DNA of 64,000 bases from DATARH01 sp963734125 (lineage in GTDB: Bacteria; Pseudomonadota; Alphaproteobacteria; ATCC43930; CGMCC-115725): assembly GCA_963734125.1 (NCBI GenBank), contig CAVTGB010000081.1, positions 48,472 to 112,471 on the forward strand, read 5' to 3'. Made by a program: the position numbers and the translations under genes. Shown one piece after another: positions 8,783 to 17,096 of this stretch (the stretch's first letter is position 1; every line of letters begins with the position of its first letter). The notes beneath the pieces are model-generated. The model searched no databases. It saw nothing but the letters and a program-made list of their open reading frames with translations, and was not told the DNA's origin.

Positions 8783-8877
8783 GCCCTCACCCGCCTCGCG
8801 CCAACGGCGCTCGGCACCCTCTCCCGCAATGCGGGAGAGGGGGACTCCGGCGCGAGAGCGACAGGCTGGGTGAGGGC
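8783..8877. repeat. palindromic repeat inside the cyclase-TPR gene (CCCTCACCC ... GGGTGAGGG type)
   Basis: The element begins with GCCCTCACCC and ends with its complement GGGTGAGGGC. Between them is an 11-bp perfect hairpin (CCCTCTCCCGC / GCGGGAGAGGG, 8817-8841) with an AAT loop. Its outer and inner stems are typical of dispersed palindromic units found between genes. Here it interrupts the linker between a cyclase domain and its TPR domain. Confidence 0.85.
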
Positions 8878-8880
8878 ATC

Positions 8881-10083
8881 TCTCTTGCGCCGGCGCTTCC
8901 GGACAAGCCGTCGATCGCGGTCCTGCCGTTCGCCAACATGAGCGGAGACCCGGAGCAGGAATACTTCGTCGATGGGATGGTCGAGGAGATCATCACCGCA
9001 TTGTCGCGCATCCACTGGCTCTTCGTCATCGCCCGCTATTCGAGCTTCACCTACAAAGGCCGCGCCGTCGACGCGCAAGAGATCGGGCGCGAACTGGGCG
9101 TCCGCTACATGCTCGAAGGCAGCGTGCGCAAGGCCGGACAGCGCGTCCGTATCACCGCGCAACTGATCGATGCGGCAGATGGCGCGCACCTGTGGGCCGA
9201 CCGCTTCGAGGGTTCGCTCGCAGACGTCTTCGAATTGCAGGACCAGGTCGCGGCCAGCGTTGCCGGGGTGATCGAGCCGGCCCTGCAGGCGGCCGAAATT
9301 CGCCGCGCGGCGCATCGCCCGACCGCGGATCTGACGGCCTACGATTTCTATTTGCGCGCGCTCGCCGGGGTCTGGGCCTATTCGCCGGAGCGGATCATCC
9401 AGGGGCTGGGTCTCCTCGATCAGGCGATCGCCCGCGAGCCGCGCTTCGGGCCGGCGCTGGCGCTGGCGGCGAGCTATCGGGTCGACCTCGACAATACCGA
9501 CGCCGCCGAAGATCCCGACGCCAACAAAAGGGTCGCCATCGAGCTGGCGCGGCAGGCGTTGCGCGTCGGCGCCGACGATCCGGGTGTGCTCGGCCGCGCC
9601 GCCATCGTGCTCGGCGGGTTTGGCGAGGACATCGACGCGGCGCTGGCGCTGATCGACCGTGCGCTGGCGCTCAACCCGAGCTTTGCCGACGGCTGGTACC
9701 ACAGCGGCTGGCTGCGCCTGTTGGCCGGCGAATTGGCGGTGGCGATCGCGCATTTCGAAAATTCGCTGCGCCTCAACCCACGCGGTCAGCGCGGATTTCA
9801 TCTCAGCGGGATCGGCACCGCACAGTTCCTCTTGCGCCGCTTCGATGAAGCGGTGGCGATGCTGCGGGTGTCGCTTGAAGAATTGCCGAATTTTACCCCG
9901 ACTTACCGTGCCCTGATGTCATGCTACGCCCATATGGGCCGCCTCGAAGCGGCCACGCAGATCGCCGAACGGCTGCGCACTCTCACCCCGCTGATAGTCC
10001 GCTCGGCGCGCGCCTTCCGCAACCCGGAGCACCGCGAGCTCTACCTCGCGGGCCTGCGCCTGGCGATGGGCGAGAAAGGATGA
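8881..10083 (+). pseudogene. TPR-containing C-terminal part of the split cyclase gene
   Basis: This frame resumes the family linker (LPDKPSIAVLPFANMSGDPE) and continues with the conserved YFVDGMVEEIITALSRI region, the LGVRYMLEGSVRKAGQRVRI segment and helical TPR-like repeats to the TGA at 10081-10083. This is the usual architecture of cyclase-TPR transcriptional or signalling proteins in Alphaproteobacteria. It is in the same frame as the cyclase part but separated by a TAG at 8776 and the repeat. The first in-frame ATG is at 8938, inside the conserved FANMSGD motif, so a native start there is unlikely. Read as the detached 3' part of one gene. Confidence 0.7.
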
Positions 10084-10092
10084 TCTCGGTAA

Positions 10093-10172
10093 GTTCCCTG
10101 CGACAGCAGGGACCCACGCTACGAACGCTCGTGTTAATCGGTCAGATGGGTCCCGGCCTCCGCCGGGAACCA
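10093..10172. repeat. intergenic palindromic repeat pair (GTTCCCxGCxxxGCAGGGACCCA type)
   Basis: Two hairpin-forming units lie between the TPR frame and the convergent TauD gene. One is TTCCCTGCGACAGCAGGGA at 10094-10112; the other, inverted relative to it, contains GGGTCCCGGCCTCCGCCGGG at 10148-10167. Both ends carry GGGACCCA or its complement, so the pair can also fold as one large structure. The rest of 10173-10280 shows nothing recognisable. Confidence 0.7.
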
Positions 10173-10280
10173 GTCTTTTTGCGATCGTCTGGGCCTGCAC
10201 CTCGCGATTGGGCCGGCAAAGACGTGGCTCCGCGCCTCAAGCCCGCGGGAGGGGTCCCATACGGTGTCAGCGCCGGGGGG

Positions 10281-11243
10281 CTACCCGGGATAGGCCCGCC
10301 TGCCGTGGTCGCGCAGCCACAGGCGGACGAGGTGGCGGCGGCGCTCGGGATCGGGGAAATCCTCGAACTGGGTGCGGGCGTGGCCGAGGACGCGGTTGTC
10401 GACGAATTGCAGTTGCCCCGGTTCGAGGTCGAAATCCGCCGACAGCGACTCGTCGTCGAAGAGGTCGAGGAGGGCGGCCAGCGATGCCGCACCCTCATCA
10501 TCAAACGGTTCGTCTTTGAGCGCATAGCCGCCGCGGATTTGGTGGGCGCTGAAGCGAGCGTGTAATTCACCGCCCGCGCTTAACACCGGCGCGGCGAAGA
10601 CCGGCGTCTCGCCCGCGTGAAATTCGCGCTGGCGGTCGAACCAGAACGGGCGGTAGAGCCGCGCCAGGCGCTCCGGATGGCGGGCGAGGAGCGTGTTATA
10701 GAGGGTGTGGAAGCTCGCGACCCGGCTGTGGCCGCCCTGCTGCGCGGGGCGCAGGCAGAGGAGGACGACCGTATCGGGTGGCGCCCTATTGTAGGAATTG
10801 TCGGTGTGGAATTTGAGTTCGATATTGGTCTGGTCGGGCCGCACTCCGGAGCCGGGCAGGGCCGCGCGGCCGGTGTCGAGGACGTCGTAGATCATCTTGC
10901 CATCGAGGCTCTGGGCGACCGGGCGGGCGACCATCGATGACAGGAGCCAGTAGAGGTCGATTGCGGCCGCGGCGCCGATTTCCTCGAGTGGCAGGCGGTC
11001 GACGATCGCGAAGCGGACGCCCCGGTCGAGGATGTGGCGCACTTCTTCCATCGCCGCGCGGCAGGCGGTCATCTCAAACTCTTGCGGCAGGCGCAGGACC
11101 GTCGGCAGCGGAAACCGGCGCACTTCGTCGGCGGCGCGGCGAATTTCGTCGAGCGCGGCGGTGGAGAGGGTGATCCGGTAATTCTCGCTTTTGAGGTCGC
11201 TCCGGCACCACGCGCTCGGGCCGGTGATCGCGGTGGGGCTCAA
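10281..11243 (-). CDS. TauD/TfdA-family Fe(II)/2-oxoglutarate dioxygenase
   Basis: A 320-residue dioxygenase of the TauD/TfdA fold. The iron-binding HxD is at His146/Asp148 (KFHTDNSYN) and the distal histidine is in VDNRVLGHARTQF near residue 290, followed by the LVRLWLRDHGRR arginine segment that binds 2-oxoglutarate. The substrate-facing N-terminus does not identify a target. The start is a TTG: the reverse strand reads GGGAGGAG, four bases, then TTG at 11243, and no ATG or GTG fits as well. It stands alone between a repeat and the forward thioesterase gene. Confidence 0.86.
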   Translation of the reverse strand: MSPTAITGPSAWCRSDLKSENYRITLSTAALDEIRRAADEVRRFPLPTVLRLPQEFEMTACRAAMEEVRHILDRGVRFAIVDRLPLEEIGAAAAIDLYWLLSSMVARPVAQSLDGKMIYDVLDTGRAALPGSGVRPDQTNIELKFHTDNSYNRAPPDTVVLLCLRPAQQGGHSRVASFHTLYNTLLARHPERLARLYRPFWFDRQREFHAGETPVFAAPVLSAGGELHARFSAHQIRGGYALKDEPFDDEGAASLAALLDLFDDESLSADFDLEPGQLQFVDNRVLGHARTQFEDFPDPERRRHLVRLWLRDHGRRAYPG

Positions 11244-11330
11244 GCTACTCCTCCCTTGCCGATGATCGCGCGATAAGACTATGGCGAGGGCGGGCGCCGC
11301 AAGGGCGTCGACCAGGAAAGAGGGCGCGCG

Positions 11331-11726
11331 ATGGATGCGTTGGCGAGGCTGAAGGAAATAAAGTTGCCGTTTGCCGAGCTGATGGGGATCGAATTCACCG
11401 CGGCGGCGCCCGAGCGCGTGGTCGCCGGGATGACCGTGCGCGCCGAACTATGCACGATCCCGGCGGTGCTGCATGGCGGGGCGATCATGGCCTTTGCCGA
11501 TACGCTCGGCGCCGCCGGCACGATCCTCAACCTGCCGGAAGGCGCCGGCACGACGACGATCGAGAGCAAGACCAACTTCATCGCCGCCGCGCCGGTCGGC
11601 AGCCGCGTCACCGGGGAGGCAACGCCAGTGCATCGCGGCCGGCGCACGATGGTGTGGCAGACCCGGGTCACCACCGAAGCGGGCCGGCTCGTCGCGCTGG
11701 TAACGCAGACGCAACTGGTGCTGTGA
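11331..11726 (+). CDS. PaaI-type hotdog thioesterase
   Basis: A 131-residue single hotdog-fold protein expected to hydrolyse acyl-CoA or aryl-CoA thioesters. The hallmark HGG segment is LHGGAIMAFADTLGAAGT, followed by TTTIESKTNFIAAAPVG and the final strand pattern of PaaI/YbgC-like enzymes. The ATG at 11331 is preceded by AGGAAAGAGGG. It converges with the TerC gene 11 bases downstream. The natural thioester is unknown. Confidence 0.85.
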   Translation: MDALARLKEIKLPFAELMGIEFTAAAPERVVAGMTVRAELCTIPAVLHGGAIMAFADTLGAAGTILNLPEGAGTTTIESKTNFIAAAPVGSRVTGEATPVHRGRRTMVWQTRVTTEAGRLVALVTQTQLVL

Positions 11727-11737
11727 GGAACGGGAAG

Positions 11738-12376
11738 CTACGCAAGGCCGATGCCGAGCGCGGCGCTGTCGTGGAGGATCTGCGAGGAGCCCTCCCAGAT
11801 CATCCGCATCGCCACCAGGGTGATGATCCCGAGGCCGACCCAGGAGAGCCAGAACGCGCGATCGAGGAGGCGCGCGACGTAGGTCGAGGCAACTCCCATC
11901 AACGCCACCGACACCACGAGCCCGACCACCAGCACAAACGGGTGATCGCGCGCCACCCCGGCGACCGCGAGCACATTGTCGAGCGACATCGAGAGGTCGG
12001 CCACGACGATCTGCAACAGCGCTTGCGCCTGCGTCTTCTCGCGCGGCCGGCGACGGGCGCCCTCTCCCCCGCCCGGTTCGCCAACCGGGTGGGCGGCGCT
12101 GATCTCGCGCTGCATCTTCCAGGCGACCCATAGGAGCAGCAATCCTCCGGCCAAGGTCACGCCTATCACGGTCTGCAGCAATTCGACCGCAACAAAGGCG
12201 AAGAGGACGCGCAGCACCGTCGCTGCGGCGATTCCCGCGGCGATGACGCGCCGGCGCCGCCGCGCCGAGAGCGCGGCGGCGGCCATCCCTACCACGATCG
12301 CGTTGTCGCCGGCGAGCACGATGTCGATGATGAGCACCGAGAGGAGCGCGCTCGCCTGGTTCAGGTCAACCAGCAC
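11738..12376 (-). CDS. TerC/YjbE-family integral membrane protein
   Basis: About 212 residues with seven predicted membrane segments. The two signature acidic motifs are present: SVLIIDIVLAGDNAIVVG near the N-terminus and VVADLSMSLDNVLAVAG in the second half. They are separated by a basic, glycine-rich loop (GEPGGGEGARRRPREK). Relatives are implicated in manganese or other metal export at the inner membrane. The GTG at 12376 is the only usable start close to the conserved region and lacks a strong ribosome site, so the exact start is uncertain. It diverges from the MFS gene 45 bases away. Confidence 0.82.
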   Translation of the reverse strand: MLVDLNQASALLSVLIIDIVLAGDNAIVVGMAAAALSARRRRRVIAAGIAAATVLRVLFAFVAVELLQTVIGVTLAGGLLLLWVAWKMQREISAAHPVGEPGGGEGARRRPREKTQAQALLQIVVADLSMSLDNVLAVAGVARDHPFVLVVGLVVSVALMGVASTYVARLLDRAFWLSWVGLGIITLVAMRMIWEGSSQILHDSAALGIGLA

Positions 12377-12421
12377 GCTCGCGACATAGGCACGAAGCCC
12401 GGCGCCGTCGAGGCCAAGCGC

Positions 12422-13636
12422 ATGACGATATCGGTGCAGCCGAGTCACCCCGGCGGACAGGCCGCGCGGCTCAGCATGTTTTACGCGGCGAGCTTTCTCG
12501 TCGTCGGCGTCCAGCTGCCATTCTGGCCGGTGTGGCTGCATGGCCGCGGCCTCGATGCGCAGGGAATCGCATTTGTGTTCGCCGCCGCGATCTGGGCCAA
12601 GGTCATCGCGACCCCGGCACTGGGGGCGCTCGCCGACCGGCTCGGGCGGCGCCGCGCGGTGATGATCGCCCTCGCCCTGTGCGCGTGCGCGGCCTACGCG
12701 GGGCTGTGGCCGGTTGCCGGGTTCTGGCCGCTTCTGGCGCTGAACCTGGTCGCCGGGGTCGCGCAATCGGCGCTGATGCCATTGGGCGACAGCATCACGC
12801 TCGCGGCGGTGCGGACCGAAGGTCTCGATTACGGCCGGGTGCGGGTGTGGGGCTCGGTCAGCTTTATCGTCGCCGCGGTCGGCAGCGGCGCCTTCCTTGC
12901 GGCCGGCTCGTCCGCGAGGCTCGCCGGCAATCAGGTGCTGCTGCTGGTGCTCGCCGCCTCGGTAGTGCTGGCGGCCGCCTGCATCGGCATCCCGCCCGCC
13001 CCGCGGCGTCGTGGGATCATCCGCTCGCGCTGGAGCGCGCTCGGCGGTCTTCTCGCCGACCGCCGGTTCTGGATTTTCGTCGTCAGCGCGGCAGCCCTCC
13101 AATCGAGCCACCAGCTCTATTACGGGTTCGGCACGCTCTATTGGCGCGGGCTCGGTTTTTCCGACACGGTGATCGGCGCCCTATGGGCCGAAGGGGTGTT
13201 GGCCGAGATCGTCCTCTTCTGGTACAGCGCGCCGCTGGTCGCGCGGGCAGGGCCGCTCGGTCTGATGGCGCTGGGGGGCGCGGCCGGCATCGTGCGGTGG
13301 AGCCTGATGGGCGTCCTCCCCGGGCTCGGGCCGGCGGCGGCGCTCCAGTTGCTGCATGCGCTCAGTTTTGGCGCCAGCCATCTGGGGGCGATGCATTTCA
13401 TGGCGAGGAGCGTGCCGCCGGGCGCGGCGGCGAGCGCCCAGTCGCTTTATGCCGCGCTGTCGGCGGGCCTCGGCAGCGGTCTCGTCATGCTGGCCGCCGG
13501 CGCGCTCTACGCCCGCTATGGCGGTCACGCCTACCCGTTCATGGCGCTCTTGTCGGCAGCGGGTTTGTGTGGCGTTCTGTGGCTCGGGCGGCGATCGCTG
13601 GAGGCGGAGGGAGCGGGCCATGCTGACCAGCTATGA
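12422..13636 (+). CDS. MFS transporter, HcaT/MFS_1-like subfamily
   Basis: A 404-residue inner-membrane protein with about twelve membrane helices and the A-motif loop GALADRLGRRRAV between helices 2 and 3. The N-terminal pattern FYAASFLVVGVQLPFWPVWL and the VRVWGSVSFI segment resemble the phenylpropionate-transporter (HcaT) branch, which carries aromatic acids or nucleosides in other bacteria. Nothing here fixes the substrate. Its 3' end overlaps the following GFA gene by 17 bases, implying translational coupling. Confidence 0.87.
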   Translation: MTISVQPSHPGGQAARLSMFYAASFLVVGVQLPFWPVWLHGRGLDAQGIAFVFAAAIWAKVIATPALGALADRLGRRRAVMIALALCACAAYAGLWPVAGFWPLLALNLVAGVAQSALMPLGDSITLAAVRTEGLDYGRVRVWGSVSFIVAAVGSGAFLAAGSSARLAGNQVLLLVLAASVVLAAACIGIPPAPRRRGIIRSRWSALGGLLADRRFWIFVVSAAALQSSHQLYYGFGTLYWRGLGFSDTVIGALWAEGVLAEIVLFWYSAPLVARAGPLGLMALGGAAGIVRWSLMGVLPGLGPAAALQLLHALSFGASHLGAMHFMARSVPPGAAASAQSLYAALSAGLGSGLVMLAAGALYARYGGHAYPFMALLSAAGLCGVLWLGRRSLEAEGAGHADQL

Positions 13637-14021
13637 GGGCGGCTGTCACTGCGGGCGGGTGCGCTTTCGCATCGAAGTGGATCTCGCGCAAACCATCATC
13701 GGCGAGTGCAACTGCTCGATCTGCACCAAAAAGGGCATTCTCCACCTGCCGATCCTCAATGAGCGCCTGCAAATTCTCAAGGGCGCCGATGATCTGGCGA
13801 CCTATACGTTCAACACCGGCACTGCCAAGCACAACTTCTGTCGGCATTGCGGCATCCACGCCTTCTACCGGCCGCGCTCGGACCCGGAGAATTACAGCGT
13901 CAACGCGCGCTGCCTCGACGCTTACGACCCGGCAACGATGCCGCCGCGGCGCCTCTTCGACGGCAAGAACTGGGAGGCGGCCTTCGCCCACCGGCCCCGC
14001 GAATGGGACGCCGGGCGCTAG
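13620..14021 (+). CDS. GFA (glutathione-dependent formaldehyde-activating)/CENP-V-like zinc protein
   Basis: A 133-residue protein with the complete GFA cysteine set: Cys9/Cys11 (GGCHCGRVRF), Cys30/Cys32/Cys35 (ECNCSICTKKG) and Cys74/Cys77 (FCRHCGIHAF), which hold two zinc ions. Members catalyse or assist S-hydroxymethylglutathione formation or simply bind glutathione. The ATG at 13620 lies within the end of the MFS gene and is preceded by GGAGGGAGC. It ends the two-gene unit and converges with the next reverse gene. Confidence 0.88.
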   Translation: MLTSYEGGCHCGRVRFRIEVDLAQTIIGECNCSICTKKGILHLPILNERLQILKGADDLATYTFNTGTAKHNFCRHCGIHAFYRPRSDPENYSVNARCLDAYDPATMPPRRLFDGKNWEAAFAHRPREWDAGR

Positions 14022-14046
14022 AGTAGCGGGGCCGCGCGCCGCCCGC

Positions 14047-14793
14047 TTAAATCACCAGTTCGCGGGGAACCCCGCGCACGTCGATCTCGAGATCGAGGCC
14101 TTCGACCGGCGGGCGGGCATAGTGCCAGGTGAGCCCCGATGGGGCGGCGCCGCGGGCGACGACCTCGTCGGCGAAGAAGGAATGGATGTCGTAGACCGAA
14201 TAAAGCTGGGTCGTCGTCGCATCGGCCCAGCCGAGCCCGAGCGCGCTCATGCGGCGCTCCATCTCGCCCAGCACATAGCGCGCCTTCTCGCGCATCGCGT
14301 CGGGCGATTGCTCGCCGAGACGGACGATGCGGTCGGCGTAGCTGCCGGTGGTTTCGCCGCGCGCTTCACCGCTGCCGGCCGCGACAAAGCCGCCGCCTTC
14401 GCCGGGCACGGTGTAGCTGAAGGCGTAAAACGAGGGGGCGCCGGGCGGGTCGATCTCCGGGCAGACGTTGGAGCGCGCGACCGGATTGACCTCGTCGCGG
14501 AAGATCCCCCATTGGGCGAGACGCTCGACATAGGTGCGGTTGAACGCGATGAACCCGGCTTCGGTGAATTGCTTGGGCGAGCGAAGTTCGCAGGCGCAGA
14601 ACGCGGTCGGCGGTCGGCCGAGCGCGGCGAGATAGGCTTCGACCGCGGCGAAGCCTTGCGCCAGCGGCACCAGCCGGCTGAAGCGCGCCCGCTCGATGCG
14701 GAAGCCGGGCTCGGCGGCGACCCCGCCGGAATACTGGAAGGGGCCGGGGATGAAGCGGTATCCCCCGGCGGCGAATGGGCGCGCGCTCGGCAT
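14047..14793 (-). CDS. RidA-like/CnbZ-type deaminase family protein (tentative)
   Basis: A 248-residue protein I do not recognise with certainty. The overall pattern recalls the 2-aminomuconate deaminase group related to RidA: FQYSGGVAAEPGFRIERARF, then ACELRSPKQFTEAGFIAFN, FYAFSYTVP and a final TTQLYSVYDIHSFF. That would make it an enamine/imine hydrolase. The ATG at 14793 was chosen because GGAGG sits eight bases upstream; that GGAGG lies inside the alternative start at 14808. It stands alone between the GFA gene and the thiamine-diphosphate enzyme. Confidence 0.6.
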   Translation of the reverse strand: MPSARPFAAGGYRFIPGPFQYSGGVAAEPGFRIERARFSRLVPLAQGFAAVEAYLAALGRPPTAFCACELRSPKQFTEAGFIAFNRTYVERLAQWGIFRDEVNPVARSNVCPEIDPPGAPSFYAFSYTVPGEGGGFVAAGSGEARGETTGSYADRIVRLGEQSPDAMREKARYVLGEMERRMSALGLGWADATTTQLYSVYDIHSFFADEVVARGAAPSGLTWHYARPPVEGLDLEIDVRGVPRELVI

Positions 14794-15082
14794 CGGCAGA
14801 TCCTCCATTGGCAGCCGCGATGCGGCCGTTTGCCCGCCAATCTACATCGGCGCCGACATCGCTGCCATGCGCGCTCGAAGCATCGCGACGCGACGCGGTG
14901 GTGATCCGACACACTGCGCCCTACAATTAGGCAGATTAAAGCGTTGGGTGTTGAGGCATCGCCCGATCGGGTGCGTTTTCCGGCCGGCCCTCCCAATTGT
15001 CCGTGGAGCGATTTTGGGCGTTGACGCGTTGTATTCCGGTGTCGGGCGAGGCAAGCTTCCGCCGTCCCCAGGGGAGAGCGAG
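14794..15082. other. divergent intergenic region, 289 bases
   Basis: The gap lies between the start of the reverse RidA-like gene and the forward thiamine-diphosphate enzyme. It holds the ribosome sites of both and a lower-GC patch around 14925-14945 that may contain promoters. I could not define a -10/-35 pair, and I saw no riboswitch or repeat. Confidence 0.4.
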
Positions 15083-16822
15083 ATGGCGATCGAACGGATG
15101 CTGACCGAGGAATTGCCGGCCCGGGTGCTGGTCGCGCGGGTGCTGGCGGAAGCCGGCATCGAATACGTCTTCGGCATCTCCGGCGGGCATACCGGGCGCA
15201 TCGTCTCGGGCCTCTCGCAGGTGCAGAACTCGGTTCGCATGGTGACCGTGCGCGAAGAGTCGCTGGGGGGCGTCATGGCCGAAGTCTACGGCCGGCTGAC
15301 CCGGCGGCCGGGCGTCTTATTGGGGCAGGGTCCGTGGGTCCTCGGCAACGGCCTCATCGGCACGCTCGAAGCCTTTCTGTCGGGGTCGCCCATGCTGCTG
15401 TTGACCGATTTCAGCGATGCGCCGCGCTTCAGCCTGCATGCGCCCTATCAGCAGGGGACCGGCGACTATGGCAGCTGGGACGCCCGGCAGGCGTTCGGCG
15501 GCGTCACCAAGGAGGTCATGCAGGCGCAGGACCCGGTCGCCGCGGTGCAGGCGACGCAGCTGGCGATCAAGCATGCGATGGCCGGGCAACCGGGGCCGGT
15601 CGCGGTCCTCTTCAGCCATGACGCGCTCGCGGGGTCAGTGGCGCCCGATTCCCAGCCGGTGCTCTACCCGACCCGCTTCTATCTGCCGCCCCCGCCGCCG
15701 CCGGCCGAACCTGAGCTGATCGCCGAAGCGGCAACGCGCATCCTCGCGGCCGAACGGCCGGTCGTCATCGCCGGCAACGGCGTGCGCATCGCGCAAGGCT
15801 ATGACCAATTGCGCGATTTGGCCGAGGCGGCCGGGCTGCCGGTGGCGACGACGGCGGCCGGTAAGGGGACCTTTCCCGAAACCCACGCCCTGGCGCTCGG
15901 CGTCTTCGGCACGTTCGGCACCGCGGCGGCCAATGCATGCCTGGGCGATGCCGATCTGGTCTTAGTCGTCGGCTCCAAATTGTCGCCGAGCGATACCGCT
16001 TGGGAGAATACCAAACTCCTCGATCCGACGCGGCAGAGCTTTGTCCAGATCGACATCGAGCCGCGCCACGCCTCGTGGAACTTCCCGGCGGAAACGGTGG
16101 TGCTGGGCGATGCGGCACGGGTCCTGGGGCAGCTCGCTGAAGAGGTGCGCTCGCGCGGGGAAGAGCGCCGCGCCGCCGGGGTCGCCCGCGTCGCGCGGCA
16201 CCGTGATGCGCATGGCTATTTCAACGTGCCGGCCTACATGGCTGATGACAAGCCGATCCTGCCGCAGCGGGTGATCGGCGAATTGATGCGCGGTCTACCC
16301 GATCACGCGATCGTGACCTGCGACGCCGGCGAGAACCGCATCCTGATGACGCATTTCTACCAGACCAAGGCAGCTGGCGGTTTCTTGCAGGCGGCCGGCT
16401 CCGGGCCGATGGGGTTCGGGATCCCGGCGGCGTTGGCGGCCAAGCTCGTGCACCCCGACCGGGCGGTGGTGGCGGTCGTTGGTGATGGCGGGTTTGCGAT
16501 GACGATGAACGGGCTGATGACCGCGCTCGAACACGACATTCCGATCGTCGTCGTGGTGTTCAACAACAAGGCGCTCGGCTGGGTGCTGCACGGCTCGGGG
16601 CCGTTTGCGGCCGAGTTCAAGGAGTTCGACCACGCCGGGATCGCTCGCGCGATGGGCTGCCGCGGCACCCGGGTCGAGGATCCGGCGGCATTGGCACCGG
16701 CGTTGCAGGAAGCCCTGGCGTCCCGGGTGCCGACTGTGATCGATGTGATGACCTCGCTTAAAGTGTCCTTCGCCGACATCACCTCGCCCCTGGCAAACGA
16801 GGCGTCGCCGCGCCGGCGCTGA
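15083..16822 (+). CDS. thiamine diphosphate-dependent enzyme, acetolactate synthase-like large subunit family
   Basis: A 579-residue protein with the three domains of the POX/ALS family. The PYR domain contains the activating glutamate near 59 in VREESLGGVMAE (most relatives have HEQ). The central domain has VVIAGNGVRIAQGY. The PP domain has VVGDGGFAMTMNG followed about 28 residues later by NN, the Mg-diphosphate motif. Whether it is an acetolactate synthase, a benzoylformate decarboxylase-like or an oxalyl-CoA-type decarboxylase is not decided by the motifs. No small regulatory subunit lies next to it, which argues against branched-chain amino-acid synthesis. GGGGAG precedes the ATG by six bases. 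Confidence 0.8.
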   Translation: MAIERMLTEELPARVLVARVLAEAGIEYVFGISGGHTGRIVSGLSQVQNSVRMVTVREESLGGVMAEVYGRLTRRPGVLLGQGPWVLGNGLIGTLEAFLSGSPMLLLTDFSDAPRFSLHAPYQQGTGDYGSWDARQAFGGVTKEVMQAQDPVAAVQATQLAIKHAMAGQPGPVAVLFSHDALAGSVAPDSQPVLYPTRFYLPPPPPPAEPELIAEAATRILAAERPVVIAGNGVRIAQGYDQLRDLAEAAGLPVATTAAGKGTFPETHALALGVFGTFGTAAANACLGDADLVLVVGSKLSPSDTAWENTKLLDPTRQSFVQIDIEPRHASWNFPAETVVLGDAARVLGQLAEEVRSRGEERRAAGVARVARHRDAHGYFNVPAYMADDKPILPQRVIGELMRGLPDHAIVTCDAGENRILMTHFYQTKAAGGFLQAAGSGPMGFGIPAALAAKLVHPDRAVVAVVGDGGFAMTMNGLMTALEHDIPIVVVVFNNKALGWVLHGSGPFAAEFKEFDHAGIARAMGCRGTRVEDPAALAPALQEALASRVPTVIDVMTSLKVSFADITSPLANEASPRRR

Positions 16823-17096
16823 GCGCTGCCAGCGGTCCGATCGGTGCAAGGGTAATGCTCGATTTCCCGTCCAGACAGGTCCGGCCGACGACTGGATCGT
16901 TTAACCCGTCCGACAGGAGGGGAGTGATCGGTCAGGACTGTGCTCGTCGCGCCTTCCCGATGCGGAGTGCGCTATCGGCATTCGGTTGCGGCAGAATAGT
17001 ATGGAGTCGCGATAGCTTGCTTCTTGCCGGTTATGCCGTTAATTTCTCCACCCGGTGGCCACCCCTATTGGCCCGTTCGTATAAAGACAGGGAGCG
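16823..17096 (+). other. intergenic region upstream of the secretion-cassette regulator
   Basis: These 274 bases are less GC-rich than their surroundings, particularly 16960-17090, as expected for a promoter region. The start of the regulator gene is preceded by CAGGGAGCG. I cannot assign hexamers with confidence, and I see no operator palindrome or terminator. Confidence 0.4.

Noticed and set aside
8783..8877. Possible CRISPR or tandem repeat
   Set aside because: The element is a single palindrome without regularly spaced copies; the same holds for the other repeats in the window.
13633..14904. A 423-residue forward frame across the GFA and RidA-like genes
   Set aside because: It runs in a different frame from the GFA gene and antisense to the RidA-like gene, with composition typical of shadows.
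32..16822. An oxalate-degradation operon (frc plus oxc)
   Set aside because: The CoA-transferase lacks the Frc glycine loop, the thiamine-diphosphate enzyme is 14 kb away in a separate unit, and its motifs do not single out oxalyl-CoA decarboxylase.
15083..16822. ilvB acetolactate synthase
   Set aside because: The domain layout fits but the usual HEQ is REES and no ilvN or ilvC lies beside it.
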